Assembly (NCBI RefSeq): GCF_958450345.1
Contig: NC_088780.1
Span: 35,859,667 to 35,923,666 of the forward strand
Length of the DNA stretch: 64,000 nt
Source of the DNA: Calliphora vicina
Taxonomy: Eukaryota > Arthropoda > Insecta > Diptera > Calliphoridae
Reading direction: 5' to 3'
Shown here: piece by piece, positions 45,440 through 58,117 of the stretch
Numbering within the stretch: the first letter of the stretch is position 1
Layout: the number at the start of each line of letters is the position of its first letter
The notes under the pieces: generated by a model
The model's input: only the letters and a program-made list of their open reading frames with translations
Database searches by the model: none
What the model was told of the DNA's origin: nothing
Position numbers and translations under genes: made by a program

Positions 45440-45600
45440 TGATTTATAAAAGTGTAATTGTATAAAAACACGGAGTGTCTATTTAAACCGTTGATATGTA
45501 GATTTTAATAAATTTCTAAACTACTTGGCCCTTTTATTTGCAACTAAAAAGAATCCAGGATATTTAAATCACCGTTTTTAAATGGTAAAAACGTAATAAT
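45440..45600 (+). repeat. Family-X LTR, diverged 3' fragment
   Basis: Follows the last quarter of the solo LTR (ttataaaagtgta, gtgtctattta, cttttatttgcaa, ttaaaacgtaa-like end aaaacgtaataat) with many changes. It is a third, older copy 150 bp from the intact one. Confidence 0.75.
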
Positions 45601-46443
45601 ATTAATGAACGCTAACAGCCCAATTACCGAAATACCCAGCAAACTAGCATTTAGCCTTTTAATCATTATATTAACACTATGATATGATTGGAGCAATGTA
45701 CATACCATGTCAGTATTTTAATATCACTATAACTAGTTACATGTAATGACTTAAAAAAACTCATTGATAGGTAGGTCTCACTGAAGACTGGGAAATATTC
45801 TACCACTTCTATGTAATACAGATTCATTGAAAAGTAAGTTATTGAATAATTTGCAATCATTCAGCAAGATTTTGCTGGTTAATATTAGTTTTTAACATTT
45901 ATCAATATTTAATATTAGTTTTTAATATTTATTGATATGTTAGCTACCTTTCATTTATATTTCAATGTTATTAGCGCAATTAATTTGTTATTTATATAAA
46001 TATTGCCCAATTATAAAAGAATTCGAAATTGTTTAACGACTTCATCACACACGTGTAAGTGCGTTAAGCTGCTTAAAAACTTCAGCCCTTGAACTCTGCT
46101 AATGACTTTGGTTTCTCATTCCAAATCACATACTATTAATTTCTAAATGATTGATATATTTAAAAGAAATCCTCCCTTAAAAACAAAACAATTTAATACA
46201 ATTGTTTACAAATTCATTAGACCAACAAGACACGCGTCAACAACACCAACTATGTATATCAAATAAAAATAAGTTTTATAACAATTTTCTAAATCGCAAA
46301 TAAAATCTAGAAAATAGTAGAAAATTAAACAAAATCACTTGTAGGATTTCATAAGGAAATGCAATGACTTTGAGCGAAATGAAAATAAAATAAAAATCTA
46401 TTATATATATTGTAATCGGGATCTAAAAAAAGAAGAAAAAAAA
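45601..46443. other. AT-rich DNA, traces of family-L repeat
   Basis: 45640-45890 shares words with 47040-47095 and 49400-49530 (cattgaaaagta, gatatgattgga), starts cccagcaaa and ends ttttgctgg. It may be a short inverted-end repeat. 45900-46440 holds nothing recognised. Confidence 0.4.
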
Positions 46444-46828
46444 AACAAGTAAGAGTGTTATGTTCAGCTGTAGCGAATCATAGATACCCCCCATTATATA
46501 GTTTTGACCTTTTATGGTGATTTGAATCAATTATGGTTCGAACCATAGAGAAACATAGAGCGTAAACTAGAAATTACTCAAAATAATCACATATACGAGT
46601 GTTGTTTTTATTTTCACATAATTTTTTCTACTAATACATTCTCACCACATAGGTTTTTGACAACTGAGTTAGATCTTTGGCAGGAGGGTTTCCAGGCACT
46701 ATCGTGTTTTCAACAGACAGACTGATGGACATATATATATAATTTTTGGTTCTACAATCCACTTTTCTATATGTTACAAACGGAATGATAAAATCAATAT
46801 CACCCCATCTTTTTTTAAGGTGGGTATA
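46444..46828 (-). repeat. Family-B dispersed repeat, reverse copy
   Basis: Starts acaagtaagagtgttatgtt and ends ttacaaacggaatgataaaa...aaggtgggtata, the complement of the start of the copy at 20128. Internally shortened. Confidence 0.7.
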
Positions 46829-47115
46829 AAAAAATCAAACGTTAATGGTTGGGAAAGTGATTGTATTCACAGCAAATTCATTAGCAATGAAAGGTTCATG
46901 ATGGATGAAATTTTAAAAGTTAGTAAAGGTATTTGTATGATATTCGTAATATCTATTATTAGATGTTAACAGTGATATAATGTCTACTGTTGTACCACCC
47001 CAGCAAAAACATACATTGCAAAAAAGCTGATATCTACTCTTCACTACTTAAACATTGGCATTTTAACTCATTATTTTAACACGGTGATATGATTGGAGGC
47101 TTACAAACAATTAAT
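46829..47115. other. AT-rich spacer
   Basis: Nothing recognised beyond the family-L words at 47040-47095. Confidence 0.4.
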
Positions 47116-47580
47116 TATACCCTTCACCATAAGTGGCAAGGGTAAATATAACTTTGTCATTCCATTTGTAATTTCGACATTTTTTATTTGCGACCTCACA
47201 AAGTATATATGTATATTCTTCTTCCGTCTGTCCGTCTGTATGTTGAAATTAACTTTCTGTAGCCCCAAATAACTTACATACAAAGTCAAAATCGGGAAAA
47301 ATATTTTTTAACCCGAATTGTTTTTTCACCAAGAAAATTGTTTTGTCATCAATTTTTTTTCAAAAAAAAATTTTTAAAAAAAAATTTTGGAAAAAAAATT
47401 TTAAAAAAAAATTTTGGAAAAAACTTTTTCAAAAAAAATTAAAAAACAGTTTCAAAAAAAAAAATTTTTTTAAAAAAAAATTATATTTTGTTTACCTAAA
47501 ACGATTTAAAAAAAAAATTATTTTAAAGTATAATTTGGTGAAGGGTATGTAAGATTCGGCACAGCCGAATACAGCTATGT
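47116..47580 (+). repeat. Family-C dispersed repeat, copy 2
   Basis: tatacccttcaccataagtg to gtaagattcggcacagccga. The middle is deleted (jump at about 47282) and a long A/T homopolymer patchwork fills 47350-47500, the counterpart of 55500-55680 in the reverse copy. Confidence 0.8.
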
Positions 47581-48091
47581 TACACGTTATTTTGAAAAAT
47601 ATATTGAATGAAGACGAAAATGTTTTAAATCAATTTGAATTAACAAAACTGGATGATATACGTCTGAAACTATAAATGGAGAAAAACTGTGTTTTCAGTT
47701 TTTCAGTTCGTGATCCTGTGTCCTTTTTTAAGGACTTCAAAGTTTCAAAGAAGTACATTTTTCAAAAAATATTTAAAAATACTCCTGCTATTCCAACAAT
47801 GGCAAATTGTATGTCAAAAGAACAAGAAGAGTTGTAAAATATTTTGTATTATCGTTATTTTATCCTGTAAGGATCAAAAGATGTAAAAAATGTCCTTTGA
47901 AATGTTTATACTTTAATATCCTTTAAGATTGCCAATAAATTCCTTTTAAAAAAATAGTGCGTTAAAGACACAATTATTCTATACTAAATGTCAAAATTAC
48001 ATCCTTTATATATATAAAGGTCAAATTAAAATATAAATAAAATTTATTAGTATACAAAAAAGTTTTATTAAGAAAAGTGCATGTTTATAAA

Positions 48092-48834
48092 CTACACCAC
48101 CATAGTGGGGGAGGTATAATGGGTTAGGGCTACTGTTTGCAACATGCAAACGTATTGTCCCAGCACCCACCTTAAAGTATTACCAATCTGTTCAGGATCA
48201 CTTTCTGAGTCGACTATGCGATGTCCGTACGTCTGTCTGTCCATCTATGTAAAACTTGTGTTTGAGTACAGGTCGCAGGTTTAAAGATAATTCGATTTCA
48301 AAATTTGGCACAAACCTTTATATTGCTCCAAGGACAAAGGCTATTGAATTTGGTTAGAATTAGCCCATTATTTATCCTAGCCCCCATACAATTGGTCTAT
48401 TTGAAAATAGTTAAGCTCTCATAAATATCTTAATTATAAACATATTCAAACCAAATTCAGCACAATTAAGTTTTATGTAAGCCGAACTCTATGGAATATT
48501 GTTGACGATCGGTCAACAATATTCCATAGCTCCCATATAAGCAACATTCTCGAAAATGTCATTAATATACATAAATCTCTGAAATATGTCAGTATCCAAA
48601 CAAAATTCAACACAAATATGTTTCATATATTCGCAATTCATCCCACCAAATTCTGTGACGATTGGTCCATAATTAGTCATAGATTCCATATAAGGCCCAC
48701 TACCGAAAATGTGTGTATTCAAATAAGATTCAACACAAATAAGTTTCATATCAAAAGAAAACTCTTTATAATCATGTACCCGGTGTAGGGTATCATAAGG
48801 TCGGGCTTGCCCGACTATACCATTTTACTTGTTT
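48092..48834 (+). repeat. Family-A dispersed repeat, full copy
   Basis: From accaccatagtgggggaggt through gtccgtacgtctgtctgtcc to ggtcgggcttgcccgactat and cttgttta. The second half repeats an about 120-bp unit (caacacaaat-gtttcatat). The 3' part matches 12423-12630. Confidence 0.75.
48489..48529. other. Perfect 18-bp hairpin in family A
   Basis: CTATGGAATATTGTTGAC (48489-48506), loop gatcg, then the exact complement (48512-48529). The related unit downstream has no such palindrome. Confidence 0.85.
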
Positions 48835-49322
48835 ATTAAAAAGTCTTCTTCGTTGCTTTTCACAACGGATTTTGATATATATTTTTTTCGAATGAAATAT
48901 TAAAATAAAATATAAGAAATCAAATAATTCAAATTTAAAATATTTTTTTAACACTTAAGTAGTTAAGATAGAAGGATGAAATTTTGCCATGTGGTATTCA
49001 ATATTTGGATCTTTAACTCGCTATTTTTTTAAAAAAGAATTATTGGAAATCTAAAAGGATATTCAAGGATAAAAATTTGAAAGGACATTTTGTGACATCT
49101 CTTGATCCCTACAGGATAAAATAAAAATAATACGAAATATTTTACAACTCTTCTTGATCATTTGACACCAAATTTGACATAGTAGGATGATCAGAAGTAT
49201 TTTAAAAATATACTCCTCTGAAAATTTGAAGTCTTTTTAAAAGGAAACAGGATCATGAAATGAAAAACTGAAAACACAGTTTTTCTCCATTTAATTTATT
49301 GTTTCAGATGTATATCATCCGC

Positions 49323-49565
49323 TTCGTGTTTAGTATTGAGTGTCGTACGGTGTAATCAATATAATAATGAAATAATTGTGAATTTGGTAAAAGGTACTAT
49401 TATATATCAGATTATATGGTAGTCATTACCAAACTACTTGCAAGTAATGCAGGCAGTATGAAGTAGTCATTGAAAAGTAGGTTGTTTAGTAATTGTAAAT
49501 CATTACCAAGTTTTTACTGGGATAACTATTCCTATTGAGATCTTTGACAGCCAGTTATTTCACAG
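49323..49565. other. AT-rich spacer
   Basis: Holds family-L-like words near 49430-49530; nothing else. Confidence 0.35.
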
Positions 49566-50910
49566 GTTTGCCAAACTTTATTTTATAATTTCGAAAACAT
49601 CATTGTAATATCGTTGCAATTTGAAAGAAATTTATCTGCTTTACATTTTTGCGTTATAATCGGAATTTTTGTTCAATTTGAAACAATTGAAACAGTTGTA
49701 CAATATACATAAATTTACTCAAAGTATTGGCCATTGTTAGTTATGACCTTTTCCCTTTTTTATGGCAACATATGGATTTCGAGCCAAAAGAACTGCTCAT
49801 TTTTTGAGACCAAGTCAATATCGGATACTCTGTTCAAAAGTGAAGCGTATCCCAGAGAGAGTGTTCTGCGTTGATCAAAACATATAGGACGGGACACGGT
49901 CAACCACTTCATTCTAAATACTTTTTAATAAGTATTGCAACATGTGGCCGAGCGTTGTCATGATGTAATCGTTTTTGGCGCTCGCTTTGATGTTCTGGTC
50001 AGATTTGGCTTTAGTGTCGATTCTGTTGGTTGGTTGGGCTTCAAATATGATTTCTTACGCTTCGGTTTTTTAATAGCAAGTAATGATTCTGTGCAAAAAT
50101 GATTACATGACGAGTCGTATTTCAAGGTGTATTGGCTTCAATTGGTATGTTATCCAATTTTCCTGCTTTTGAATGAATTCTGCTGCTCGTAAACATTTTG
50201 AAATTGATGCATTTGCAAGCTCTGATTGAGTTTTACAACAATCTTCATGGAGTAGTGCCTTCAATTCTTGCTCTTCAAACGTTTTTGACTGGCCTGGGCG
50301 ATATTTGTCTTTTGTGTCAAAGTCACCACTTTGAAACCGATGGAACACATTCACCCTAAGCTTCGGTGGGAAATCGGTGTGCTTCAGCGGCACTTTTTTT
50401 TCAAATTAAAGAAGTAAAGCCAAACTTCCCGCATATGACGCTTTGTTGGCACAAAATTCGACATTTTCGAGGCAAAAAAAACTTAGTTATTTGCACTATA
50501 ATGTTAAATAACACAGTGCAACACGATGTTTTTTGCGATTTTGATCTTGAAGATGAAGTTTTTTTGATTTTATATGATCACAAGTTTTGTTCTTTATGAC
50601 AAGGGTTACAACTTTACCTCAGACAGTAAATAAAAATTCCGAACTATTTGCAAGATTTGAGCCTGAGAAAATGATCACTATTTTGCAAAAATAACATTTT
50701 TTATCACGTACTGGTGTCCGTATATGGTTATATTTCCATGACTTAAAAAAGTGGGAATAAATGACATTGTTCAAAAGATACGCCAAAATAATAAAATTTC
50801 TTGTGCATGTTTGCCAAAATTTATTTTATAATTTCGAAGATATTATTTTAAAATCATTGAAATTTATCTGCTTTACATTTTTGCGCTATAATCGCCATTT
50901 CTATTTAATT
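49566..50910. repeat. Direct repeats flanking a mariner relic
   Basis: 49566-49700 and 50806-50910 share ttattttataatttcgaa, gaaatttatctgctttacat and ttttgcg-tataatcg. The copies are about 1.24 kb apart and enclose the mariner relic; 50400-50805 between them holds nothing else recognised. Confidence 0.7.
49880..50393 (-). pseudogene. Mariner transposase relic
   Basis: From 50393 down the minus strand is open for 97 codons and reads the N-terminal helix-turn-helix part: FHRFQSGDFDTKDKYRPGQS, QELKALLHEDCCKTQSELA, FIQKQENWITYQLKP. After a stop, HRI-like, KPKRKKSYLKPNQPTEST-like and, near 49965-49936, HHDNARPHVA follow, the block with the second catalytic Asp. A deletion removes the sequence between, and several frame changes are present. 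About half of a 345-aa transposase remains. Confidence 0.9.
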
Positions 50911-51896
50911 ACAATACATAAATATTTTGAATTCGAAATCATCATATTTAAGGCCTGAAAATACAATTGTCAATAACTATGACACATTTTAAACTCAACA
51001 AAATTCCATAATTATTGCAATTACAATTAAATCTATTGACGTCAATTTATTATTTATCTCAGTTCAAAGCCTCAAAATTCCAACACAATTACAAAATCCT
51101 CTTTGCCTAATGTAGAGTACATACAAAATCAAAGTCAAGCCAAAATGCATTAGCTAATTATTTTCTTCTTTCAACGTTATATGAATACGAGTGATTATTT
51201 TAAATTCATGTTTATTAAATTCATTAACGTATTATTGCAAATTATTGAACTGAAATAGAATTAGAGAGGGAGAGCGAAAAATTTTGAAAAACATATACTG
51301 CCTGATAGATTAAAACTAATCAATTGAATTTGCTAACGAAATCTAGAAATTATTTAATTTTCTATAACAAAATCTTATGCAAAACATTCATAACACACAC
51401 AATAAGTAAAGAAACAATAGGTTTATGAAATAAGGTTATGCATGTAAGTTTCAAGTCATTTCACAGTCTTGCCGAACTAGATCAATAGTTCAGTTTCAGC
51501 TATTCTCCGATGTGTTCATATATTTCTCTATCATTCAAATCTTAGAGAATATAAAGAAGAAATTTACAATAAACAAATTGCTTCGATTTATTTACGGTCT
51601 ACTGGAGTATACTTTACTGGAGTATACTTTACATACATATTTACATTTTAAAAAAGAATAAAAACTGAAGTACTCACTTAAACGTGTCCTTGTTTTAAAT
51701 GAAACTTTTGATTATTTACATCAATTTTGTTGTATAAAACCTTGAAATGTGTTTTCTTAAAGTAACATAAATTTAAATTAACTCAAGCAGAAAGTTGACA
51801 AAAAAATATTGGAAATACTGCAGTAAAAAAACACATCAACACAACACCCAGCGATCACTTTGGTTCAAAAAATTATACAGTTCAGTTGTAGTCGAG
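50911..51896. other. AT-rich DNA before satellite 2
   Basis: No gene or transposon recognised. A tandem duplication ggagtatactttact occurs at about 51605. Confidence 0.5.
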
Positions 51897-54105
51897 GTTC
51901 TAGTTCTGTTCTAGTTCTGTTCTAGTTCTGTTCTAGTTCTGTTCTAGTTCTGTTCTAGTTCTGTTCTAGTTCTGTTCTAGTTCTGTTCTAGTTCTGTTCT
52001 AGTTCTGTTCTAGTTCTGTTCTAGTTCTGTTCTAGTTCTGTTCTAGTTCTGTTCTAGTTCTGTTCTAGTTCTGTTCTAGTTCTGTTCTAGTTCTGTTCTA
52101 GTTCTGTTCTAGTTCTGTTCTAGTTCTGTTCTAGTTCTGTTCTAGTTCTGTTCTAGTTCTGTTCTAGTTCTGTTCTAGTTCTGTTCTAGTTCTGTTCTAG
52201 TTCTGTTCTAGTTCTGTTCTAGTTCTGTTCTAGTTCTGTTCTAGTTCTGTTCTAGTTCTGTTCTAGTTCTGTTCTAGTTCTGTTCTAGTTCTGTTCTAGT
52301 TCTGTTCTAGTTCTGTTCTAGTTCTGTTCTAGTTCTGTTCTAGTTCTGTTCTAGTTCTGTTCTAGTTCTGTTCTAGTTCTGTTCTAGTTCTGTTCTAGTT
52401 CTGTTCTAGTTCTGTTCTAGTTCTGTTCTAGTTCTGTTCTAGTTCTGTTCTAGTTCTGTTCTAGTTCTGTTCTAGTTCTGTTCTAGTTCTGTTCTAGTTC
52501 TGTTCTAGTTCTGTTCTAGTTCTGTTCTAGTTCTGTTCTAGTTCTGTTCTAGTTCTGTTCTAGTTCTGTTCTAGTTCTGTTCTAGTTCTGTTCTAGTTCT
52601 GTTCTAGTTCTGTTCTAGTTCTGTTCTAGTTCTGTTCTAGTTCTGTTCTAGTTCTGTTCTAGTTCTGTTCTAGTTCTGTTCTAGTTCTGTTCTAGTTCTG
52701 TTCTAGTTCTGTTCTAGTTCTGTTCTAGTTCTGTTCTAGTTCTGTTCTAGTTCTGTTCTAGTTCTGTTCTAGTTCTGTTCTAGTTCTGTTCTAGTTCTGT
52801 TCTAGTTCTGTTCTAGTTCTGTTCTAGTTCTGTTCTAGTTCTGTTCTAGTTCTGTTCTAGTTCTGTTCTAGTTCTGTTCTAGTTCTGTTCTAGTTCTGTT
52901 CTAGTTCTGTTCTAGTTCTGTTCTAGTTCTGTTCTAGTTCTGTTCTAGTTCTGTTCTAGTTCTGTTCTAGTTCTGTTCTAGTTCTGTTCTAGTTCTGTTC
53001 TAGTTCTGTTCTAGTTCTGTTCTAGTTCTGTTCTAGTTCTGTTCTAGTTCTGTTCTAGTTCTGTTCTAGTTCTGTTCTAGTTCTGTTCTAGTTCTGTTCT
53101 AGTTCTGTTCTAGTTCTGTTCTAGTTCTGTTCTAGTTCTGTTCTAGTTCTGTTCTAGTTCTGTTCTAGTTCTGTTCTAGTTCTGTTCTAGTTCTGTTCTA
53201 GTTCTGTTCTAGTTCTGTTCTAGTTCTGTTCTAGTTCTGTTCTAGTTCTGTTCTAGTTCTGTTCTAGTTCTGTTCTAGTTCTGTTCTAGTTCTGTTCTAG
53301 TTCTGTTCTAGTTCTGTTCTAGTTCTGTTCTAGTTCTGTTCTAGTTCTGTTCTAGTTCTGTTCTAGTTCTGTTCTAGTTCTGTTCTAGTTCTGTTCTAGT
53401 TCTGTTCTAGTTCTGTTCTAGTTCTGTTCTAGTTCTGTTCTAGTTCTGTTCTAGTTCTGTTCTAGTTCTGTTCTAGTTCTGTTCTAGTTCTGTTCTAGTT
53501 CTGTTCTAGTTCTGTTCTAGTTCTGTTCTAGTTCTGTTCTAGTTCTGTTCTAGTTCTGTTCTAGTTCTGTTCTAGTTCTGTTCTAGTTCTGTTCTAGTTC
53601 TGTTCTAGTTCTGTTCTAGTTCTGTTCTAGTTCTGTTCTAGTTCTGTTCTAGTTCTGTTCTAGTTCTGTTCTAGTTCTGTTCTAGTTCTGTTCTAGTTCT
53701 GTTCTAGTTCTGTTCTAGTTCTGTTCTAGTTCTGTTCTAGTTCTGTTCTAGTTCTGTTCTAGTTCTGTTCTAGTTCTGTTCTAGTTCTGTTCTAGTTCTG
53801 TTCTAGTTCTGTTCTAGTTCTGTTCTAGTTCTGTTCTAGTTCTGTTCTAGTTCTGTTCTAGTTCTGTTCTAGTTCTGTTCTAGTTCTGTTCTAGTTCTGT
53901 TCTAGTTCTGTTCTAGTTCTGTTCTAGTTCTGTTCTAGTTCTGTTCTAGTTCTGTTCTAGTTCTGTTCTAGTTCTGTTCTAGTTCTGTTCTAGTTCTGTT
54001 CTAGTTCTGTTCTAGTTCTGTTCTAGTTCTGTTCTAGTTCTGTTCTAGTTCTGTTCTAGTTCTGTTCTAGTTCTGTTCTAGTTCTGTTCTAGTTCTGTTC
54101 TAGTT
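51897..54105 (-). repeat. 11-bp satellite array 2, about 200 copies
   Basis: Tandem CTGTTCTAGTT, the complement of the unit at 32545-38626, over 2.2 kb with no visible variant or phase slip. It ends in an imperfect unit (ctagttaagttctgac). Flanks show no similarity to those of array 1. Confidence 0.98.
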
Positions 54106-55276
54106 AAGTTCTGACTTCATTCTGCTTAAAAGCGAAACTTTAATCTATAATTTTTGTTGCCCAAACATACGCTGGGTAATTTAGCATCATTGTTGTTAAA
54201 CTGATAAATTATTTAAAGAAGGTAAAACAAAAAATCCAATTGTTACCTCATGTTTATATATTTAAATTAATTTATTTTTTTTTCTCAAATACCTGCTTTA
54301 TTTACTGCAGATAAGTAAAAATTAAATTTTTATTTATAGCAGAACATAATTAATTGTATTATAAACTATAAAGGCAAATAAGAATGTTGTTTTGTAATTT
54401 AATTAAATATGAAAGCAAAAAGTAAAAAGCAAATAACAAAGTTTTAATTTCTGCAAATGCTTGTACAGCAATTTCATGTCATTACGTTTACGGCTGCAGG
54501 GATGTAAGTTAAGTAGCCACTAAGAAGTAACTTTAAAGAAATATACTCTGAGCTAGCAAAACATAGAATTTCATTAATTGTAATGAAAATTCCAGAGAAA
54601 ATGTTATTTATAAAGAAAATAGTATTAGAATATTTGAAATAATAAATTAGAAGATGTTTACATGAAACAATTCTAAAAATGTTATTATAAATATGTAAGT
54701 ACAAATTTATTTAACTAATTAACAATAATATTTTATTTTTTTTTACATCATTTAAGGTAATTCCCTATACCATTACAAATCTTTTTGTTGACATCTAAAT
54801 TATTGAACAAAATTAAATTATTTGATAAAATTATTAAGAAATTGTACATATTTCTGTCAAGCTTTCTGCCTGTCTTGTCTGGCAGCATAAAATGTTTCAT
54901 GTATTTCATAGACTGAAAACCAAATTATACAAATAAAATAAATAATAATTCATGAAAACATTTACAGTAATTCGAAGATTTACAAATATTATGTTTAAAT
55001 GACTTTCAGACATGTCTGTCTGTCTATTTGTGTTTGCCACCAAACAAACAAAATGTCCTGATGATTTTGAATTATTATTGTTAAACAAGTATTTATGTAC
55101 TAGAGAAATTACCCTTCAGGGAATGTACAAAATTAATCATAATAATGCGACATTTGAGTTTGAAATTAAGTTGATTTAACCCAAATTTATTTGAACAAAA
55201 GGACATTAATCGTTTTTCTACAAAAATAAACATTTGACGAAATAAATGTTTACAAAGAATTATTTGATTATTTTTT
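54106..55276. other. AT-rich DNA without recognised features
   Basis: No credible gene. Short minus-strand ORFs (54474-54704, 54906-55088) have no recognisable content. Confidence 0.5.
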
Positions 55277-55423
55277 TATACCCACCATCAAAATAGATGG
55301 GGGTAAATTGATTTTGTGATTCCGTTTATATCGAACCAATACCTCAAGAAGTTTTTTTTTGGAAAAACTGCTATCGCCATCGTTTTTAGATTGCAATTTC
55401 ACTTTGGAAAGGAAATATTTAAA
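55277..55423 (+). repeat. Family-B dispersed repeat, truncated
   Basis: tatacccaccatcaaaatag, gatgggggtaaattgatttt and gattccgttta match the start of family B. It breaks off where the reverse family-C copy begins. Confidence 0.65.
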
Positions 55424-56011
55424 AACAAGTAAGAGAGCTATATTCGGATGTGCCGAATCTTATATAACCTTCACCAATTTATACTTTTAAATAAAAATTT
55501 TAAATATTTTTAGGTAAACAACATTTTTTTTCCAATGTTGTTTTTTTTTAATTTTTTTGAAAAAAATTTTGTCGAATTGTTTTTTGTTTTTTTTTTAAAT
55601 TTTAAAATTTTTTTTTTCCAAAGTTGTTTTTTAATTTTTTTTTTTAATATTTAGCGAAAAAAACTTTTGGTGATAAAAAAAATTCGGGTTAAAAAAATAT
55701 TTTTTCCGATTTTGACCCAAAAATCGAGGTTGTCCTGCTTTTTCCTTATATCTCAGCCATTTGTGGACCGATTTTCTCCATTTTAAATAGCAACCGATCC
55801 GGAGATATTGATGTATGAATCGTGTATGTAAGTTTTTTGGGGGCTTCGGAAAGTTGATTTCAACAGACAGACAGACGGACATGGCTTAATCGACCCCGCT
55901 ATCTATAAGGATCCAGAATATATATACTTTATAGGGTGGGAAAATTATATTGTGGGAATTACAAACGGAATGACAAACTTATATATACCCTTCTCACGAA
56001 GGTGAAGGGTA
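55424..56011 (-). repeat. Family-C dispersed repeat, reverse copy
   Basis: acaagtaagagagctatatt through caacagacagacagacggac to ggtgaagggta, the complement of 25692-26287. The T-rich patch 55500-55680 mirrors the A/T patch of copy 2. Confidence 0.8.
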
Positions 56012-58117
56012 TTATTGTTTTATTATCTACTAAAAATCTTTATAAATAAAAGTAGAGAAAAAGTAAAAAAAAAACTAAATTTGGGCACCTCGAAAATGAT
56101 TTTTTTTTGATATGTCATAGCGCAACTTTTTTTTCCTCATGCCAAAAGCTATCCAATAGTCGATGCCACAATATCGATTGCTAAATTGACTCACCCTAAT
56201 GAATACATTTTTATATGCCATTTTAGTAATTTCCAGTTTTAGGTAACCTACCGGTGATAATGAACGCGACACAAATATTCACAAATCTCTGAACTTCATC
56301 GCTATAAAAAAGGGTAAATTAAAACTAATGAAGATAAAAAAAAATTTAATTTACTAGTTGACAGATGTTTGGTACTTTTTCGAAATTCTAACCTTTTAGG
56401 TTTTCTTTGCTTATCAAAAAATAACAAATATGCATTTGGTACTTTTTTGAAATTCGAATCCTTAAGGGATAAAAATTGTGTTTATTTTTGGTATTTTTTT
56501 TTTTCATAAAATATATTTTTCTATAAATTGACATAGACATATGAATATTTTACCACCATACAGAAATTTATTCGAATAAAATATTACCACCGCAATGGGT
56601 ATAAAAAATGTACCAAAAAGGGCGAAAAAGGGGAAAATACATTTTATTTGAAATTATTAAGCCAATTTTGATATACATTTATAATAACGAACCTGGAATC
56701 ATGAAATTGGACACATATGATCCTGAATGAGTAAGAATCTACAAAAGATGTATTCAAATGTGTGAAACCCGTGAGTTCTACTACAGGAAAACTGATTTTG
56801 GATCGACAGATTTCCAGAGATAAATAAACGTTATCCGATTTTGCTTAAATTTGTCAGCATTTAACAACACCCTAATGTTTACTTAGGTTCTCAAATGAAT
56901 ATTGTAGAAATTGCCAACGGCACACAGAGGGGCCAAACATACTAATTTTGCGGATTAATTGAAAAAACAAATTTCAAGTATCGTGAAAACTGAAAGTGCC
57001 AGCTTAAAGAGCACAAAATTCTACATCAGCAGGCAAAAAATTAATATGAAATATTAAAAGGTATTTTTATAGTCACGTGTTGAAATTACATATTGTGAGA
57101 AAAAAACCTAAAAAATTTATAAAAAAAAAATAAAAAATTGCGCAAATAAATACTATTTGTGATAGGTAATTTACAAAAATTAACAAATCTAATTATGCAA
57201 CTATCAAGTTCAGGTATTTAGTGATATGTTTTGGTTAAATTTAAATTTGAATTATTTGTGAAAGTGGCTTTGATATTAGTTTTTATATTGGAAGTGCAAA
57301 AAAAAAATGGATTTTGTCAGTTCAAATGGACATAAAGTTATTAGCTGGGCTCAGCTGGGCAGAGAATTTAATATAATTTAAAAGCCTGGACAGTTAGGCG
57401 TTGTTTCAGAAAAAATTAGGTTGCGCATCGCTGCGCCTCATAAGTTATATGTAAATTAGTAAAAGCTTCACCCTTTAAGTCTACCATCAAAAAGCACTTT
57501 GCGATTCTTATAAACGTTTTATTGCTGTCGTTGTTGTTGTTGTTATTTTCATTGTTTTTGTCATTGTTTTATAAGAGATGTGCAAGTGTTGTGATTAATA
57601 ATACAAGAGTCCCGTGTGAGTCAGGCCTGGACGTATTACAATGAGATAAACAATAATAAACTTTTACCAATTACTTTTCTTTATTTCAGTTTAGTTTTCC
57701 ATCCATTGATTTTCTAATCGTGAATGAATAGCACGCGGAATTTTAACAATTTAACTCTCATGCACACACGCTTGTATATGCTTGTTTAAATTTTTTTTTT
57801 GTGATTAATGCGAAGTTTTTTCTTGTGGTTAATACGAAGTCATCCGATAGCAAGCAATTTAGCTTAAAAAAAATCATGTTAGTGAGCGCGAGAATTTTAA
57901 TGTTTTATATCGGGAGCCAGTTATCACTCACGTTCAGTTCTGTAGTTTTTATATTATCTCATTTCAAATATTGTGTTGTATAAATTTCAAAGCAGTGCAT
58001 TTAAACTTTGCAAGTATTTTAGGGAAAGATCTCTATTATTCAACCTCCCATTACTAGTTAATATAATGATATCTTCTTAAAACAATATGGTAGTTTTTTT
58101 TATCAATAACATGCATA
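56012..58117. other. AT-rich DNA, minor repeats
   Basis: A 24-bp word (ttggtactttttcgaaattc) recurs at about 56371 and 56436. No coding gene seen. 57801-57983 is a 60-codon ORF without recognisable content. Confidence 0.45.

Larger units (their letters stand above)
47651..49322. repeat. Large inverted repeat, about 350-bp arms
   Basis: 47651-48005 (gatgatatacgtctgaaac...) and 48973-49322 are diverged inverted copies, for example gagaaaaactgtgttttcag on the left and its complement at about 49270. The 970-bp centre holds a family-A repeat. It looks like a fold-back element interrupted by family A. Confidence 0.8.

Noticed and set aside
47343..47552. Lys/Phe repeat ORF
   Set aside because: It is produced by the A/T homopolymer patch of family C.
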